From Halichondria panicea (lineage: Eukaryota > Porifera > Demospongiae > Suberitida > Halichondriidae), in the NCBI RefSeq assembly GCF_963675165.1, contig NC_087379.1:4171442-4235441 (forward strand): a stretch of 64,000 nt of DNA, in the 5' to 3' direction. The notes beneath the pieces were generated by a model, which was not told where the DNA came from, searched no databases, and worked only from the letters and a program-made list of their open reading frames with translations. Of the stretch, positions 22,201-38,119 are shown piece by piece; the first letter of the stretch is position 1; each line of letters opens with the position of its first letter. The translations under genes were made by a program, and so were the position numbers.

Positions 22201-24400
22201 TCGTGCAGATGAGGTAAACTCACAAAGGAGAAGGTCTGAGGGCAATGTAGGCATGAGCAGAAGTGAGGACTATCCAGGTACGTGTACATGGTTTAATATG
22301 TTTTGTGTCCGATGAGTAACTGTAGTGGTAAGATCACGTGGTTGTTGTGCTTTTAAGTGCCACCATGAGTTCTGCATCCAGCCCGGTTAGCTCAGAGTCG
22401 TGGGTTTGAGCTCCACATTGGGCGATGGTAAAATTCTTTTGCTTTTATATCCTCCAAAAATGGATCAAAACTTGTCAACTATAGCTATAGGTATAGGATA
22501 TACCACACCTAAAAGGAGGATATGCACCCATATATCCTCCGCTACCGTGATTACTCCGAGGCGGAGTCGAGGGGTATGTAACCACGGTAGCGGAGGATAT
22601 ATAGGGTGCATATCCTCCGAGTAGGTGTGGCATATCTGACTTATACCACGTGACCGCAGCACTATAAAAGGACCTCCCCCTAGCAACAATTCAATCACGA
22701 TGCAGACTGCAAAAAACAACAAGACTATGCCGGATTTTGCAGCCGTCAAAGAGCTAGTTTCCTTGGTCCAAGCGTTGACCATTCGACGTCGCTTACTGGA
22801 GTTGCAAGCTCTTCTTGGATAAAATGTATCTAAACCGCACCCATGGACCCATGGAAGCTTAGCCATCTTGTTGGAGAGCACCTTCCGTGTTTCTGCCGTC
22901 GCTTTGAGTTTTAGTACCGTCAAGCAGGCTATTTTCTCTTTGCTTACTTTCTTGAACAAATGAAAAAACTAAAAACAACTTGAAAACTGTGCATGCCTGG
23001 GGCTGTATGCTAATATTCTATATATCCTACAGCTGTTGACCAATGAGATCAATTTGTGGTGACGTAAGTGTGGTATATATAACCTAGCTTGGTTAATCTC
23101 AGGGTAATGCGTTGTAACCCCACACTATATAGGTGTTTTATTTTTAATAGTCACCAATTTTTAATTTGCATCAAATTTCAACTTTAATATTCAATTAAGA
23201 TGGTTCACATTCTTGGACTCTTTGATGTACATCATTATGCTTGTATTTGTTATTACTTGGTCCTTGTTCTCACCTGCAGACCCGCTTCCTCAAGGAATAA
23301 TCGAGCCACTGGTAGTCAAGTGTGTGGCGTACCTCAACAGAGATGATGTGCTTGTGGAACAGGGCCTGTTCAGAATACCGGGAGACCTGGCTGCCATCAG
23401 GAAACTCAGGACTTCCTTCCTAAATGGTCAGTACTCGAGGGTATTGTTGTACAGTACGTTGTACTAGCTCTTCTTGTTGAATACTCGTCCTTTACTCGTT
23501 ATCATTATCATTATCTATATATACCCACATCAGGCTACATGTACCTGCAGGTGTTGATGTGGACCTTGGGGATGTGTTGGACCCTCACACTGTGTGTGGA
23601 CTGCTCAAGCTTCACTTTAGAGAGTTGCGGGTGTCTATGATCCCTCGAGGACCACCCCTCGCTGAGCTCATTCACAATGTCAAGGAGAGAAATGTAAGTC
23701 ATGTTCTCTTGCGTTGTGACGTTATTGTAACTCACTTCTGTTTCCAATCATGTACATGTGCGTGTGTAATCATGTTATTTCGCTGTTCACTTCAATTATT
23801 CAATTCCACTTATATAACTGAAACGGTTCGCTCTGTCTATACTTGTCAACTGTGGTCAGCATGTCTTTTTACAGATTACTGGTAATCAGGAAAGCCACCT
23901 CTCAGCTATAGTATACATTGTATAGTCGTATAGTTGATCATGCACTCACTGCCTTCGATCATTGTAATTATACAGGTTGATGGTGTGCATCAACTATTGA
24001 GTAAAATAAATGTCACTCACATAGCCACACTGAGAATCGTCACCGAAGTTCTGGCTAAGGTACGTAGGTTTATGTTCAGCTTTCACAACTTACATTAATT
24101 TGCATACAATGTATAAAAATTGGTATCACACTCTGCAATTCCCCGGCCTTTCTTTTGTAGATAATTACCAAGATTGCTCATTCCCTATAGAATGCCAATA
24201 TTACCCACCCTCCACACACACCATTAAAACGCCCACACCCAATTATGCAGGTGGTGTCCCATTCTGATGTAAACAGAATGACAGCTGGTACTCTGGCTAC
24301 GTCGTGTGGACCATCTATATTCCCCTACCTACCACCTAGCAACGCCAACCAACTCCTCAAGTTTCTCGTAGACCACTGTCAGGAGATATTCGAAACCTAG
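19228..24400 (+). CDS. Proline-rich RhoGAP domain protein
   Basis: A GTPase-activating protein for Rho-family GTPases, by its C-terminal domain. Ten coding exons join in frame: 19228-19420, 19597-20095, 20205-20431, 20515-20748, 20984-21723, 22094-22277, 23280-23426, 23551-23693, 23976-24059, 24251-24400 (866 residues). Residues 1-630 are low-complexity, rich in Pro, Ser and Thr, with many PPxRP-type SH3-ligand-like runs. A basic stretch (exon 6) precedes the GAP domain at about 693-866. The arginine finger is R724 in GLFRIPG, and the helix LLKLHFREL is conserved. The motif usually ending NLAxxFGP reads GTLATSCGP here, so the Asn that helps bind the GTPase is Thr. Exon 3 has an internal tandem duplication. 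The long N-terminus is not recognised, so I assign no orthologue. A leading non-coding exon is likely. Confidence 0.85.
20284..20448 (+). repeat. Tandem duplication across an exon-intron boundary in the RhoGAP gene
   Basis: Two copies of an 81-84 base unit start at 20284 and 20365. The second ends with the active donor (GGTAAG, 20431/20432) and runs into intron as CTACCTAACACC. The first has GGCAAG at the same place followed by CTACCTAACACA, now read as protein (GKLPNT). The protein therefore repeats RERSPTIDVTTRIAHQEG. Confidence 0.85.
22381..22424 (+). pseudogene. Internally deleted tRNA-Lys-like sequence
   Basis: It begins GCCCGGTTAGCTCAG (acceptor and D-arm start) and ends with a T-arm-like GTGGGTTTGAGCTCCAC and ATTGGGCG. 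The anticodon arm and part of the D arm are missing (about 28 bases). The outer stem could still pair. It lies in a RhoGAP intron and is related to the units at 24598-25260. Confidence 0.7.
22499..22633. mobile_element. Palindromic element in RhoGAP intron
   Basis: Arms start ATACCACACCTA and run through GGAGGATATGCACCC and ATATATCCTCCGCTACCGTG before a short centre at about 22548-22580. The right arm is the inverse, ending TAGGTGTGGCAT. No clear target duplication was seen. Confidence 0.75.
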
Positions 24401-24597
24401 CAACAACATACACAACAGAACTATATTTATCAATCAGTGTTTTTAGATTGTGAGATACCTTTATAATTTGCACCAACAGCGCTATATAAGGAGCACTTTT
24501 TACGAATTTTTTTTACACATTAAATTTTTACTTTTAATAATTATAAAGATAAAATTAATAACAGGATGATTGATCACTAAATTTAGCTAGTACGATG

Positions 24598-25260
24598 CTG
24601 CCTAGTTAGATCATAGAGCATGAGACTCTTCATCTCAGGGTCTAGTCTCGTGAGGGCCACATTGGACGTAACTTTTGCCCAATAGAAACTGAATTGCGAC
24701 AAAATCACCATCCTTGGGATAGTGTATAGCCTGGTTAGCTCAGTCAGTAAGAGCATGGCTCTTAATCTTAGGGTCGTGGGTTCGGTACGAGCCCCACATC
24801 GAGACGAAACTTCATTTTGATTTTCCCGATTGAAACTAATTTGACAAAATCACCATACAATGCAACCACGCAGCCTAGTTTGGTTAGTTTACTAATCTTA
24901 GGGTCATGGGTTCGCATTGTGCGAAACTTTTGTTTGAATTGTGACAAAATCACCATTCGTTTAACCAGTTAGACTCTTAATCTCAGGGTCGTGGGTTCAA
25001 GCCCCACATCGGTGTGTTTGTAATTTTCCTGAATTGTGACAAAATTCAAAATTAATCACCATTTGTTTAACGATGCAACCTGGTTAGCTCAGTCGGTAGA
25101 GCACGAGACTCTTTATAATTTCAGGGTCGTGGGTTCAAGCCCCACATGCATTGGGCGAAACGTTTTGTTTTTGTGACATAATTAAAAACATGAATACTTG
25201 TACTGTCACAGCAATGTTAGTCATGTTCGAGCCCTATACATTGGGTGAACATGCATTTAA
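24598..25260 (+). repeat. Array of decayed tRNA-Lys(CTT)-like units
   Basis: At least five degraded units start near 24600, 24728, 24873, 24962 and 25080, with a trace near 25205. Each shows some of GGTTAGCTCAGTCGG, GACTCTTAATCTCAGGGT and GTCGTGGGTTCAAGCCCCAC, which correspond to the D arm, the CTT anticodon arm and the T arm of tRNA-Lys. Each unit is followed by a conserved spacer (AATTGTGACAAAATCACCAT). The best unit (25078-25156) has extra bases in the anticodon arm. None looks intact, so these are pseudogenes or a tRNA-derived tandem repeat. Confidence 0.8.
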
Positions 25261-25344
25261 AGGTAATTTGACCATCGCATCTTAAAAAAGTGTGATTGAC
25301 TATAAGCACAAAAATCAATCCTTACACTAATAACAATGACCTAT

Positions 25345-26799
25345 TCACCATAATAAACTATTGTTATAGACCAGAAAGTCCCAGACATTGCTCCATACAG
25401 TACTATCATTATAAATATACGTCATAGAGTTCTGTAGCGATGGTTGCAGCGTGCCCTTCTGGTATTCAAATAGACAGAGCACAATTCCCCACATCAGACC
25501 AGCAAACAGAGGGAATACGTTAAACTTTGGCTCAGGGAGGTAACCCTTCTTAACAGCCGTCCTCACCAGCCCAACAGAGACCCTTGAGAGTAGGTAGAGG
25601 TTCACCTAATGTTGATAGGAGCGGGGATCGAAGATACTGATTGAACACTTAACAAACAAGTATCATATAATTATTATCCAACTGTACAGCAATTATACGT
25701 ACCTCAGTGATTTAATGAAGCAAACGAATCGAAGGTACAGTAGTGCAATAATTATGTATGTGCATGCATGCAGTGCCCAAAAGGGGCTGATGCATGCAGT
25801 CTGATAGATTGTTGATCCGACTCATACGTAGAGAAACATCACCATACCTGCATGTTGACTTTGTTGTTCTCCCCGAACACAGCATAACCCCCCATGAACG
25901 CAGCCAGGAAGTTTTGTAGTGGATGTGTTCGTCCAGTCACCCTCTGCATGATCAACATGAGGGTCTTGTAGATGGCTGTCAACATGGCGAGGTTCTTAGC
26001 ATGCTGAAACGTGGCTCGAAGTATGAACGCAAACTTATCTTGCAGTCTGCAGGAAGTGGGCATAACTATTCGTTACATGGGGATAAGATCAATACTAATA
26101 TTACACATGTATAATTATAGCTAGAACAATGGACCATCAGGCAAGCGTGTTATGAATGATTATAATTTAACTTTGTGACATTATGACAAGCCCCTGTCGA
26201 ATATAAGCCAAATCTATACTATAACTACTATATGTAGTACTGGACAAGTGACTGGTATCAGCTCTTGCTTATACCGTATATCAGGTTTAAAATGCGAGGT
26301 TCTTTCGATTGAGAATTTCGCATAAATCGCAAACGAAATAGAGTGCAGAGTATGCGCACGTAATTTGCAATAGTTAGAAACACAATCAGGCTTGCATGTA
26401 CAGTGTCATTCACATTCAATCTTGCATTCTAAACCGTAAGTAATAATCGAATAGGTAACTACGTACGTACATGTATCAATACCAACTACTTACGTTCCTT
26501 CGTGAAAGAGAAATGTCATCACTAAGGAGTGAGGGAATCGCACCTTCACACCATACCTGAGAGAATATAAATAGTAACAAAAATAACAATAATACATTAA
26601 ATGTAACATTAAATGTAACATGGTAGGAATAATTATGATTTGACATTGTATGGAAGCCAATCATGGTGCTGGTTTTGTTGCAGCCCTGTACCTATACATT
26701 GCCTCACTATAATAATTATACTAACATGAATCCATTCCTGAGTCCCTTGATGATAGCCAGTAGAGGCCTGTAATGGGGGTTTAGCAGAATACTCTCCAT
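25345..26799 (-). CDS. PXMP4: Peroxisomal membrane protein 4 (PXMP4/PMP24)
   Basis: A small integral protein of the peroxisome membrane, of the Tim17/Tim22/Tim23/PMP24 family; its exact function is unsettled. Four exons join in frame: 26799-26726, 26556-26494, 26046-25848, 25605-25345 (198 residues against 212 in human). Alignable blocks are IIKGLRNGFMYGVKVRFPHS, LVMTFLFHEG, FLAAFMGGYAVFGENN, VNLYLLSRV, GYLPEPKFNVFPL, LCLFEYQKGTLQPSL and SMTYIYNDSTVWSNV. The ATG at 26799 sits two bases after an acceptor-like CAG, so a short upstream exon may exist and the true start may lie further out. The gene is convergent with the RhoGAP gene and divergent from METAP2. Confidence 0.93.
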
Positions 26800-27602
26800 A
26801 TCTGCGGGAATGGAGAATATATGCATGTAGGTTGGGACCACGCTAGTCTAGCTTGCTAGATATCGTAATTACCTGATGTAATTACACAAGCACTTCTAGG
26901 CATAAAAAATTGCATAAAAAAGTGCGTTCACTACGTACAGCTAGTCTAGAGTGCAATCTTATAGGTACGTGGGTCAATTGACGGTTCAGGTTTAGTCTCT
27001 GTATTTACAGCTCCATCTATACAGTGAAGTAAGGTGCAGTGATTCCAGCCCCCCTCCTCTGATCACTATGCATATGCAAATTCATGACCGCAAGTTAAGT
27101 AGGTGTGATGAGTGGGCGATATTGACGTTTTACAAATCTACAACCTGATTGGCAGCGCCAAAATCCTGGCGCAAGGGACAACTCAACATGCACGTTGTTT
27201 CCAGACCCTTTTTTCCGTGAGAGGGTGTGATTGCAAGACTAGCACGTCTACACACAGAAAAATGGGCGGGACAGCATGCGCTATTGATCTCATCTATTCA
27301 CCTGCCCATTTTTCTAAAGGGGAAGATATCTAGCATATGTATACTAGCATATGTATGTACATACGGAGGTGTTACCACTACCACAAAAAGAAACCCACCT
27401 GGCTAGGCCGGCTATGGGCGGGCAGCTCAGAGACTTCTGTTCTTCTTGACCTTTTAATGGTGAATAGATGGGCGTGGCATGTACAGTTCTAATTAAGTGA
27501 TATGTCTATGGTTTACCCACGTGTTTCATTAAATATCAAAAACTGCAAGCTCACTCTTCTTGGTCTTATAAACATTATTGTATACATGTACATCTACATT
27601 CC
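26800..27602. promoter_or_regulatory. Divergent intergenic region PXMP4 / METAP2
   Basis: About 800 bases between two oppositely directed starts, likely holding both promoters. It also contains a loosely inverted G-rich segment around 27110-27480 with several GGGCG motifs. No TATA box was assigned. Confidence 0.4.
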
Positions 27603-33063
<5,461 letters not shown>

Positions 33064-33970
33064 CTTTGTAATTTATGAATTGTTCCATGTGTTTCTTTAA
33101 TAATTACCTCTATTTAAGGCGCCACATAAAAATAGAGCTTATGCAGTATAATAATGATCAAGTAGTGTTACGCACTCTTCTGAAAAGGCTGCACTGGCAT
33201 TCCAAGTAAGAACAAAGTATTATTTTGAAAATCCACGAATCAAAAGAGGAACATGACTACTAGGCCTACTTGCACTAGCCTCCTTTGCAGCCTCTCCTTT
33301 TTCTGTTCTTTGTCACAGAAGAGAAATATTGGAGGAACAAAGAAAGAAAGAAGGAAGCAACTAAGAAAAGGAGAGCCTGCCTTGCTAAGTCGCGTGATCC
33401 CCTACTGACGTAGACAAATTTTAACGAGCGTGGGCGAGAGAAAACCTCAATAACTGCATGTCCTCCCACACAGTACTTGGAGCGCATTTACCAGGAACAT
33501 AATCTGTTATGAACAGTACAGTACAGTGCAGTAGAGTCAGCCTTTGTGAGACCTTTAGTCAGTAGAGGAAGTATGAAAGACTAGAGTAGAGTAGACTATA
33601 CTGCTGTAATAATTATATCTACTAATCAAGTGGGTCTGTTCGAACGTTCTGAACTCGGGAAAAAAAACTGAGCTAAATTTAGATATTTAGTCTCTTTAGT
33701 CTTTACTAGGTAAGCCCTCGTCTACGATGTTGATTCTGGCTTACTATCTACGATGCTAACAGCTTTTATTTAGAGTTTGCAATGCGTGCGCGTAGGCCTA
33801 GGCATGCTGTAGCCTCTAGCTCTGCACAGGCTCTCCTTTTTCTGTTCTTTATCACAATCGTTCAATAAGATAAAATACTGTATTAATTAGAGGAATAAAG
33901 AAAGAAATAGACGTAGAGTTAGGAAAAAGCTGTATCGGGAAGTCGCGTGAGGGTAGAAGGGTGGTAGAAG

Positions 33971-34426
33971 CAAGAGTGCATAAGAAGAGAAGAGTGTCGA
34001 ACTACTGATACTTCTACACAAACACTGTGCACAAAGTAACATGACTCGCACGTGATAAAGTATTGTAAATTTACTAGTAATCTCCTAGTAAATGTTAACC
34101 GTGACGTTTTTAGGGGTGTGGTAATCGAACAATTCTAGCTAGTTGTTCCCGTTCAACGTTCAGAGCTTGTGGAGCTGCTCACTGCACACTGATAGGAGAC
34201 GATCTCTTCACAAAAATCATCTAAATAGAGACAATAGTCGAGTTGATCCTCTTCACTTGCACTGTTTACTCACTATTAACAACTTTTGTGCGTTGCGTAA
34301 TTATGCGCAAACGTCATCAATTGCGAGTTGCTCACGTGCAATTGACAGGATGTCACGTTACTTTGTGCACAGTGTTTGTGTAGAAGTATCAGTAGTTCGA
34401 CACTCTTCTCTTCTTATGCACTCTTG
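33971..34426. mobile_element. Third-layer palindromic element, 7-bp duplication
   Basis: Arms start CAAGAGTGCATAAG and extend about 70 bases, including GAACTACTGATACTTCTACA and ACTGTGCACAAAGTAAC. GTAGAAG flanks both sides (33964-33970 and 34427-34433). The copy near 409-437 shows the empty site. The centre holds no recognisable gene. Confidence 0.85.
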
Positions 34427-34785
34427 GTAGAAGGGTGAAAATGAGCGTGGGCATACTGAGCTAGAGATGTTGGACTGCCCACGCAGAGGTCTACGACTAA
34501 TAAAACTTTGCCTGCAGCAAGCTGGACATGAACTTGGAACTGGAAGTTTGCAAGCACTATAGCTAGCTATACCTTAGGCTTAGCTAGATTATCTACTAGT
34601 CTAGATTGTGTGTTTAGATTCTATCAGACTATTACCTTTTCTTGTGTCTTTCTACATGCTATAGTAGAATAGCTTAGTCATCATTATCATATAGCAGGTA
34701 GCTACTGCCACCAGAGCTGGCCACGCTGGTTCTCTGATCTGACTTGCAGCACAGCTTGGTGGTTGTCTCAGTGCTAGTGCAGTAC

Positions 34786-35869
34786 TAGCCTCGATCCCAG
34801 GCCGAGTTTTCGCTTTTATAACGGTTAGGCGAACAACTGGGCCTGGTACTAGTTGTCTGCGCATGCGTCAAATTTTCATTGTATATTTGTGGTCGGCAAA
34901 AATATTTAATAAATCAATAATAGAAATTTGTACACAGAAAATGCACAGAGTGAGTACACAAAAGATGCACATAGGGAGCTGCTTCACAAAGGCCTGGGGA
35001 GTTGCCAGTTGTGCTGCAGCACAATTACAGTGACCCAGGGCAACTTCAGGATGATTGAATGCCTTCAAATTACGTTTCAAAAAGATTTAGCAGGCTGCTG
35101 GACTTCTCTGATTCTAGGCCCCAACTCGTAACTCATTACTTGAGATTCTCTTGATGTCTCTGAGCTACCCAGCAACGCTCGAATGAGCAGGTCATACTCC
35201 AGTCCTGTGTCTGTGAGTATAGGACAATATTAAAAGAAACCAAAGACGGTTAAACCCTTACCTCAAACTGTCCAGTCTTGTCCGTTAGTATAGCCAAGAG
35301 GAGCACTGTTGGGATAGCTGGATATTAGCCATTGCTCCTGTACAGAGAAGTAGACATTTTAAATACGTGTAGATCTATACATATTAAATTTCTCGGTTAT
35401 AGTGTCATTGTCGACGAGCTGATGATGGCAGCACCAAGTTCTCTAGCTCACACTCTTCACTTGATCCACCATATTAATGATGAAACTATAGTCTACCTAC
35501 ATTCTTGCCAAACATGAACAAGACTTGATAGCATAGCCTAGCCGGCCATAGGGCCCACACAAAAATATCTGACCTTAACAAGCTTGACAAAGCTTTATAC
35601 CTCTTCCCTTGTTGTTCAGTCTTCAGAATAAGCTTCAGAGAAGAGAGAAGCTTCAGCTAAGAGCCATTCCAATCGATTCCAATAATGATTAAACGGGAAC
35701 TGACTTCTAGTACACGATAGTACACGAATATAAATGTCACGAAAGTGAACGAGAATATCCATTCGTCAGAATCTGACGAACGACTGACGCATGCGCAGAC
35801 AACTAGTACCAGGCCCAGTTGTTTGCCTAACCGTTATAAAAGCGAAAACTCGGCCTGGGATCGAGGCTA
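34786..35869. mobile_element. Third-layer TAGCCTCGATCCC element, 1084 bp, 9-bp duplication
   Basis: Arms TAGCCTCGATCCCAGGCCGA and the inverse extend about 80 bases, through CTTTTATAACGGTTAGGC and GTCTGCGCATGCGTC. GTGCAGTAC flanks both sides (34777-34785 and 35870-35878). The interior has no recognisable ORF. Confidence 0.85.
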
Positions 35870-35887
35870 GTGCAGTACAGTACAGTC

Positions 35888-35933
35888 TAGCCTCGATTCC
35901 AGGCCGCTTGAACAAGGCCTGGAATCGAGGCTA
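35888..35933. mobile_element. 46-bp palindromic micro-element, 9-bp duplication
   Basis: TAGCCTCGATTCCAGGCCG faces its inverse across 8 bases, and AGTACAGTC occurs on both sides (35879-35887 and 35934-35942). It is essentially two terminal repeats without a body, ten bases from the right duplication of the 1084-base relative. Confidence 0.85.
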
Positions 35934-36482
35934 AGTACAGTCTTACTCTGAATGCGTGGGAGAATACCTTACGTCACGATTGTGGGCTACATATCGCCCA
36001 CGTTCATAAAAATCCTTGTGGATCACGCGATTTCCCAAACCAGGCCTTACTTTTTCTTAACTGTACGCCCATTTCTTTCTTTGCTGCCTCACTATGTCTT
36101 TCTTATGTTTATGGATGAACAGTGACAACAGCAAGAAAAAGTAAGGCCTGGGAACGAGGCTAGGCATGCTGTAGCTTTTTGCTCTGTCAGGCTCCGCCCA
36201 GCTAGTGATTGCCCACGTTCATTTTCACTCGTCTACCACTCGTCTACCGTCACGCGACTTAGCAAGGCAGGCTCTCCTTTTTCTTAGTCTCTTCCTTCTT
36301 TCTTTCTTTGTTCCTCCAATTAGTCCCGTATTTTATCTTATTGAACTATGACAAAGAGAACAGAAAAATACTTGCACTTGATTGTACAGTATAATTATAG
36401 CCTGCACACGTACTAATACTTCTCTTGCGCATGCGCACCGAGGCATAGACCATAGTGATTCAGGCATTGTCGACATGTCAAA

Positions 36483-37494
36483 ATGGCTGAGTCCATTTCG
36501 AAAGAGGGCAGCTTGAAGAAGTCGAAAATTTGTCATTACTCTTTTCATTGGTCAGGTTTGACTTCCAAACGGGACTTTTCAGCGCTAATCCCAAATAGCA
36601 AGTTAGCTGGTGCTCAACTGAAATTTTCTGTCAATTTTTATGAGGGATTCTACAGTAAAGCCTCGATCTGCCAGTCTTGAACTTGTCAGTGGTGCCAAAA
36701 AGGTCAAAGTTATTTATCATGTAGGTGGAAATATAGGTGAAGAACAGATAATATATGGACTGGCAATCGAACTAGGACTGCGGGATTGTCGTCGTACAAC
36801 AATACAAGTGAAAGAGTGGAGTGGAGAAGACAGGCCAGCTGAAATTAAATTAGAATTATTCATTCTAAATGAAACCCCTCTCATTAAAGCACTTCCTCCT
36901 GGCATATCTACTGATCTGGAAACCTCACTTGGTAGCATTAATGACTCCATGAAGGATATTACTATATTTGCTGGACCCGACTGTGTAGAGATCAAAGCGA
37001 GCAAGTTGATGTTATACGCTCGATCCACCTACTTTGACAGCATGTTTCGTACTGAAATGAAAGAAAAGGCAACAAACACTGTCAAATTCTCAGTTGAGCC
37101 AGACATTTGTCAAGAAGTCATCTCTTATATCCACACTGATGAAACACCAAATATTATGAATCCAGGAACAGCAGAGAAACTGTGGTATGCAGCTCACATG
37201 TATGAGCTACCCGGCCTTCAAGCTCGCTGCGAGAATGCTCTTGCAATACAAATCACAGAAGAAAATGCTGCTCATCTCTTGGCGTTTACGAGCTTGAGTG
37301 AATACCGTGAGCCGCTTGAAGAGTTGAGGGAGTATGTGCTTGAGTTTATCACCAAAGGAAATGGTATTTGTAACAAGGTAATAATGAGTGAAGGTTGGTC
37401 TGAAATCAAATCAAACCCGGATATTCTACATGAAGTTCTAGAACAACTAGCACGTGGTGGTTCACCTCCACCACGAAAGAAACGAAAGACATGA
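36483..37494 (+). CDS. SPOP-like BTB/POZ protein, disrupted or spliced N-terminus
   Basis: Resembles speckle-type POZ adaptors of CUL3 ubiquitin ligases. The main ORF opens at ATG 36640 and runs 284 residues. It contains a MATH-like C-terminal half, a BTB domain around residues 100-180 (AGPDCVEIKASKLMLYARS, then YFDSMF), and a BACK-type region with EGWSEI. It ends with a basic PPPRKKRKT tail like the SPOP nuclear signal. A second ORF from ATG 36483 in another frame encodes the expected MATH start (CHYSFHWSGL, LKFSVNFYEGF) and overlaps by 41 bases. Either a one-base shift near 36640-36655 breaks the gene, or a 100-base GT-AG intron (36556-36655) joins both frames; that splice keeps the frame but removes MATH-like sequence. 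Otherwise intronless, so it may be a retrocopy. It lies next to the transposon nest. Confidence 0.75.
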
Positions 37495-38119
37495 AGAATA
37501 ACTATAGCCAACTATAGATCACAGCTAATTAGATCTATATACATGTTTGTATTAGTTATGCTGTCAAAAGTTTGCATGGCTGAGCTCACTGGTTTTTCTA
37601 CCATTATTTTTGAAACTTAAAAATGCCAGACTTATATACTCACGTAGACTAATGGGTTAGATTTGCATGCATGGGGTTAGATACATTACTTTTTACTTTA
37701 GGCCACACCATGTTATGTTTCACCGATTTTTGTGCAGAATGCCCCCCAAAAAACGAATTAGTAGTCCAGGTCAGAGGTCAGAATGGCCGTGTGATCTATG
37801 AGCAAAATGTAGTAATGTTTTGCTAAAGTGGCTTTTTTGGTGTGTTAATTGTGACTTGTTTGAATGATATTTATCATTTTTTGGCCACCCCCCCTGGTCT
37901 GTTTTAAAAGTCTGTGAAACATAAGATCAATTGGTGTATACATAATTATTTTGACGACAGGAAGTGTGCAAGAAACCTCGTTACCAAGTCAGTAGATCTA
38001 TATATAGCCAACTATGAAACACGCCAAATGTTCCCTTGAAAGACTGCCTACTAATATTTTGGCATTACGAAACCATAAAAATGCCAATTTCTTTCAAAAA
38101 AACAGTGAATCTGAATCTA
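37495..38119. other. Gene-free stretch after BTB gene
   Basis: No supported ORF. It includes the presumed 3' untranslated region of the BTB gene and the target site of the LINE insertion at its right edge. Confidence 0.4.

Larger units (their letters stand above)
33810..36162. mobile_element. Second-layer insertion, 2353 bp, 9-bp duplication
   Basis: It starts TAGCCTCTAGCTCTG and ends GGGAACGAGGCTA, with GGCATGCTG on both sides (33801-33809 and 36163-36171). The intact relative at 32022-32749 has the uninterrupted site near 32526. Its left 750 bases match the inverse of 285-790. It in turn carries the three inserts listed next. Confidence 0.8.
33276..36368. mobile_element. Outer element of a transposon nest, 9-bp duplication
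   Basis: Left part (33276-33809) and right part (36163-36368) match 32022-32749 closely. TACTTGCAC flanks both sides (33267-33275 and 36369-36377). The right end lacks about 22 terminal bases compared with the intact copy, yet the duplication is intact. The middle is occupied by a 2353-base insertion. Confidence 0.8.

Noticed and set aside
22700-22822. 40-residue plus-strand ORF with a TATA-like CTATAAAAG 40 bases upstream, inside a RhoGAP intron
   Set aside because: Very short and unrecognised, in an intron beside a palindromic element. The TATA match is suggestive but not enough to call a gene; RNA data would decide.
22465-22959. 164-residue minus-strand ORF
   Set aside because: It runs through the palindromic element at 22499-22633, lacks a recognisable domain, and no exon partners were found.
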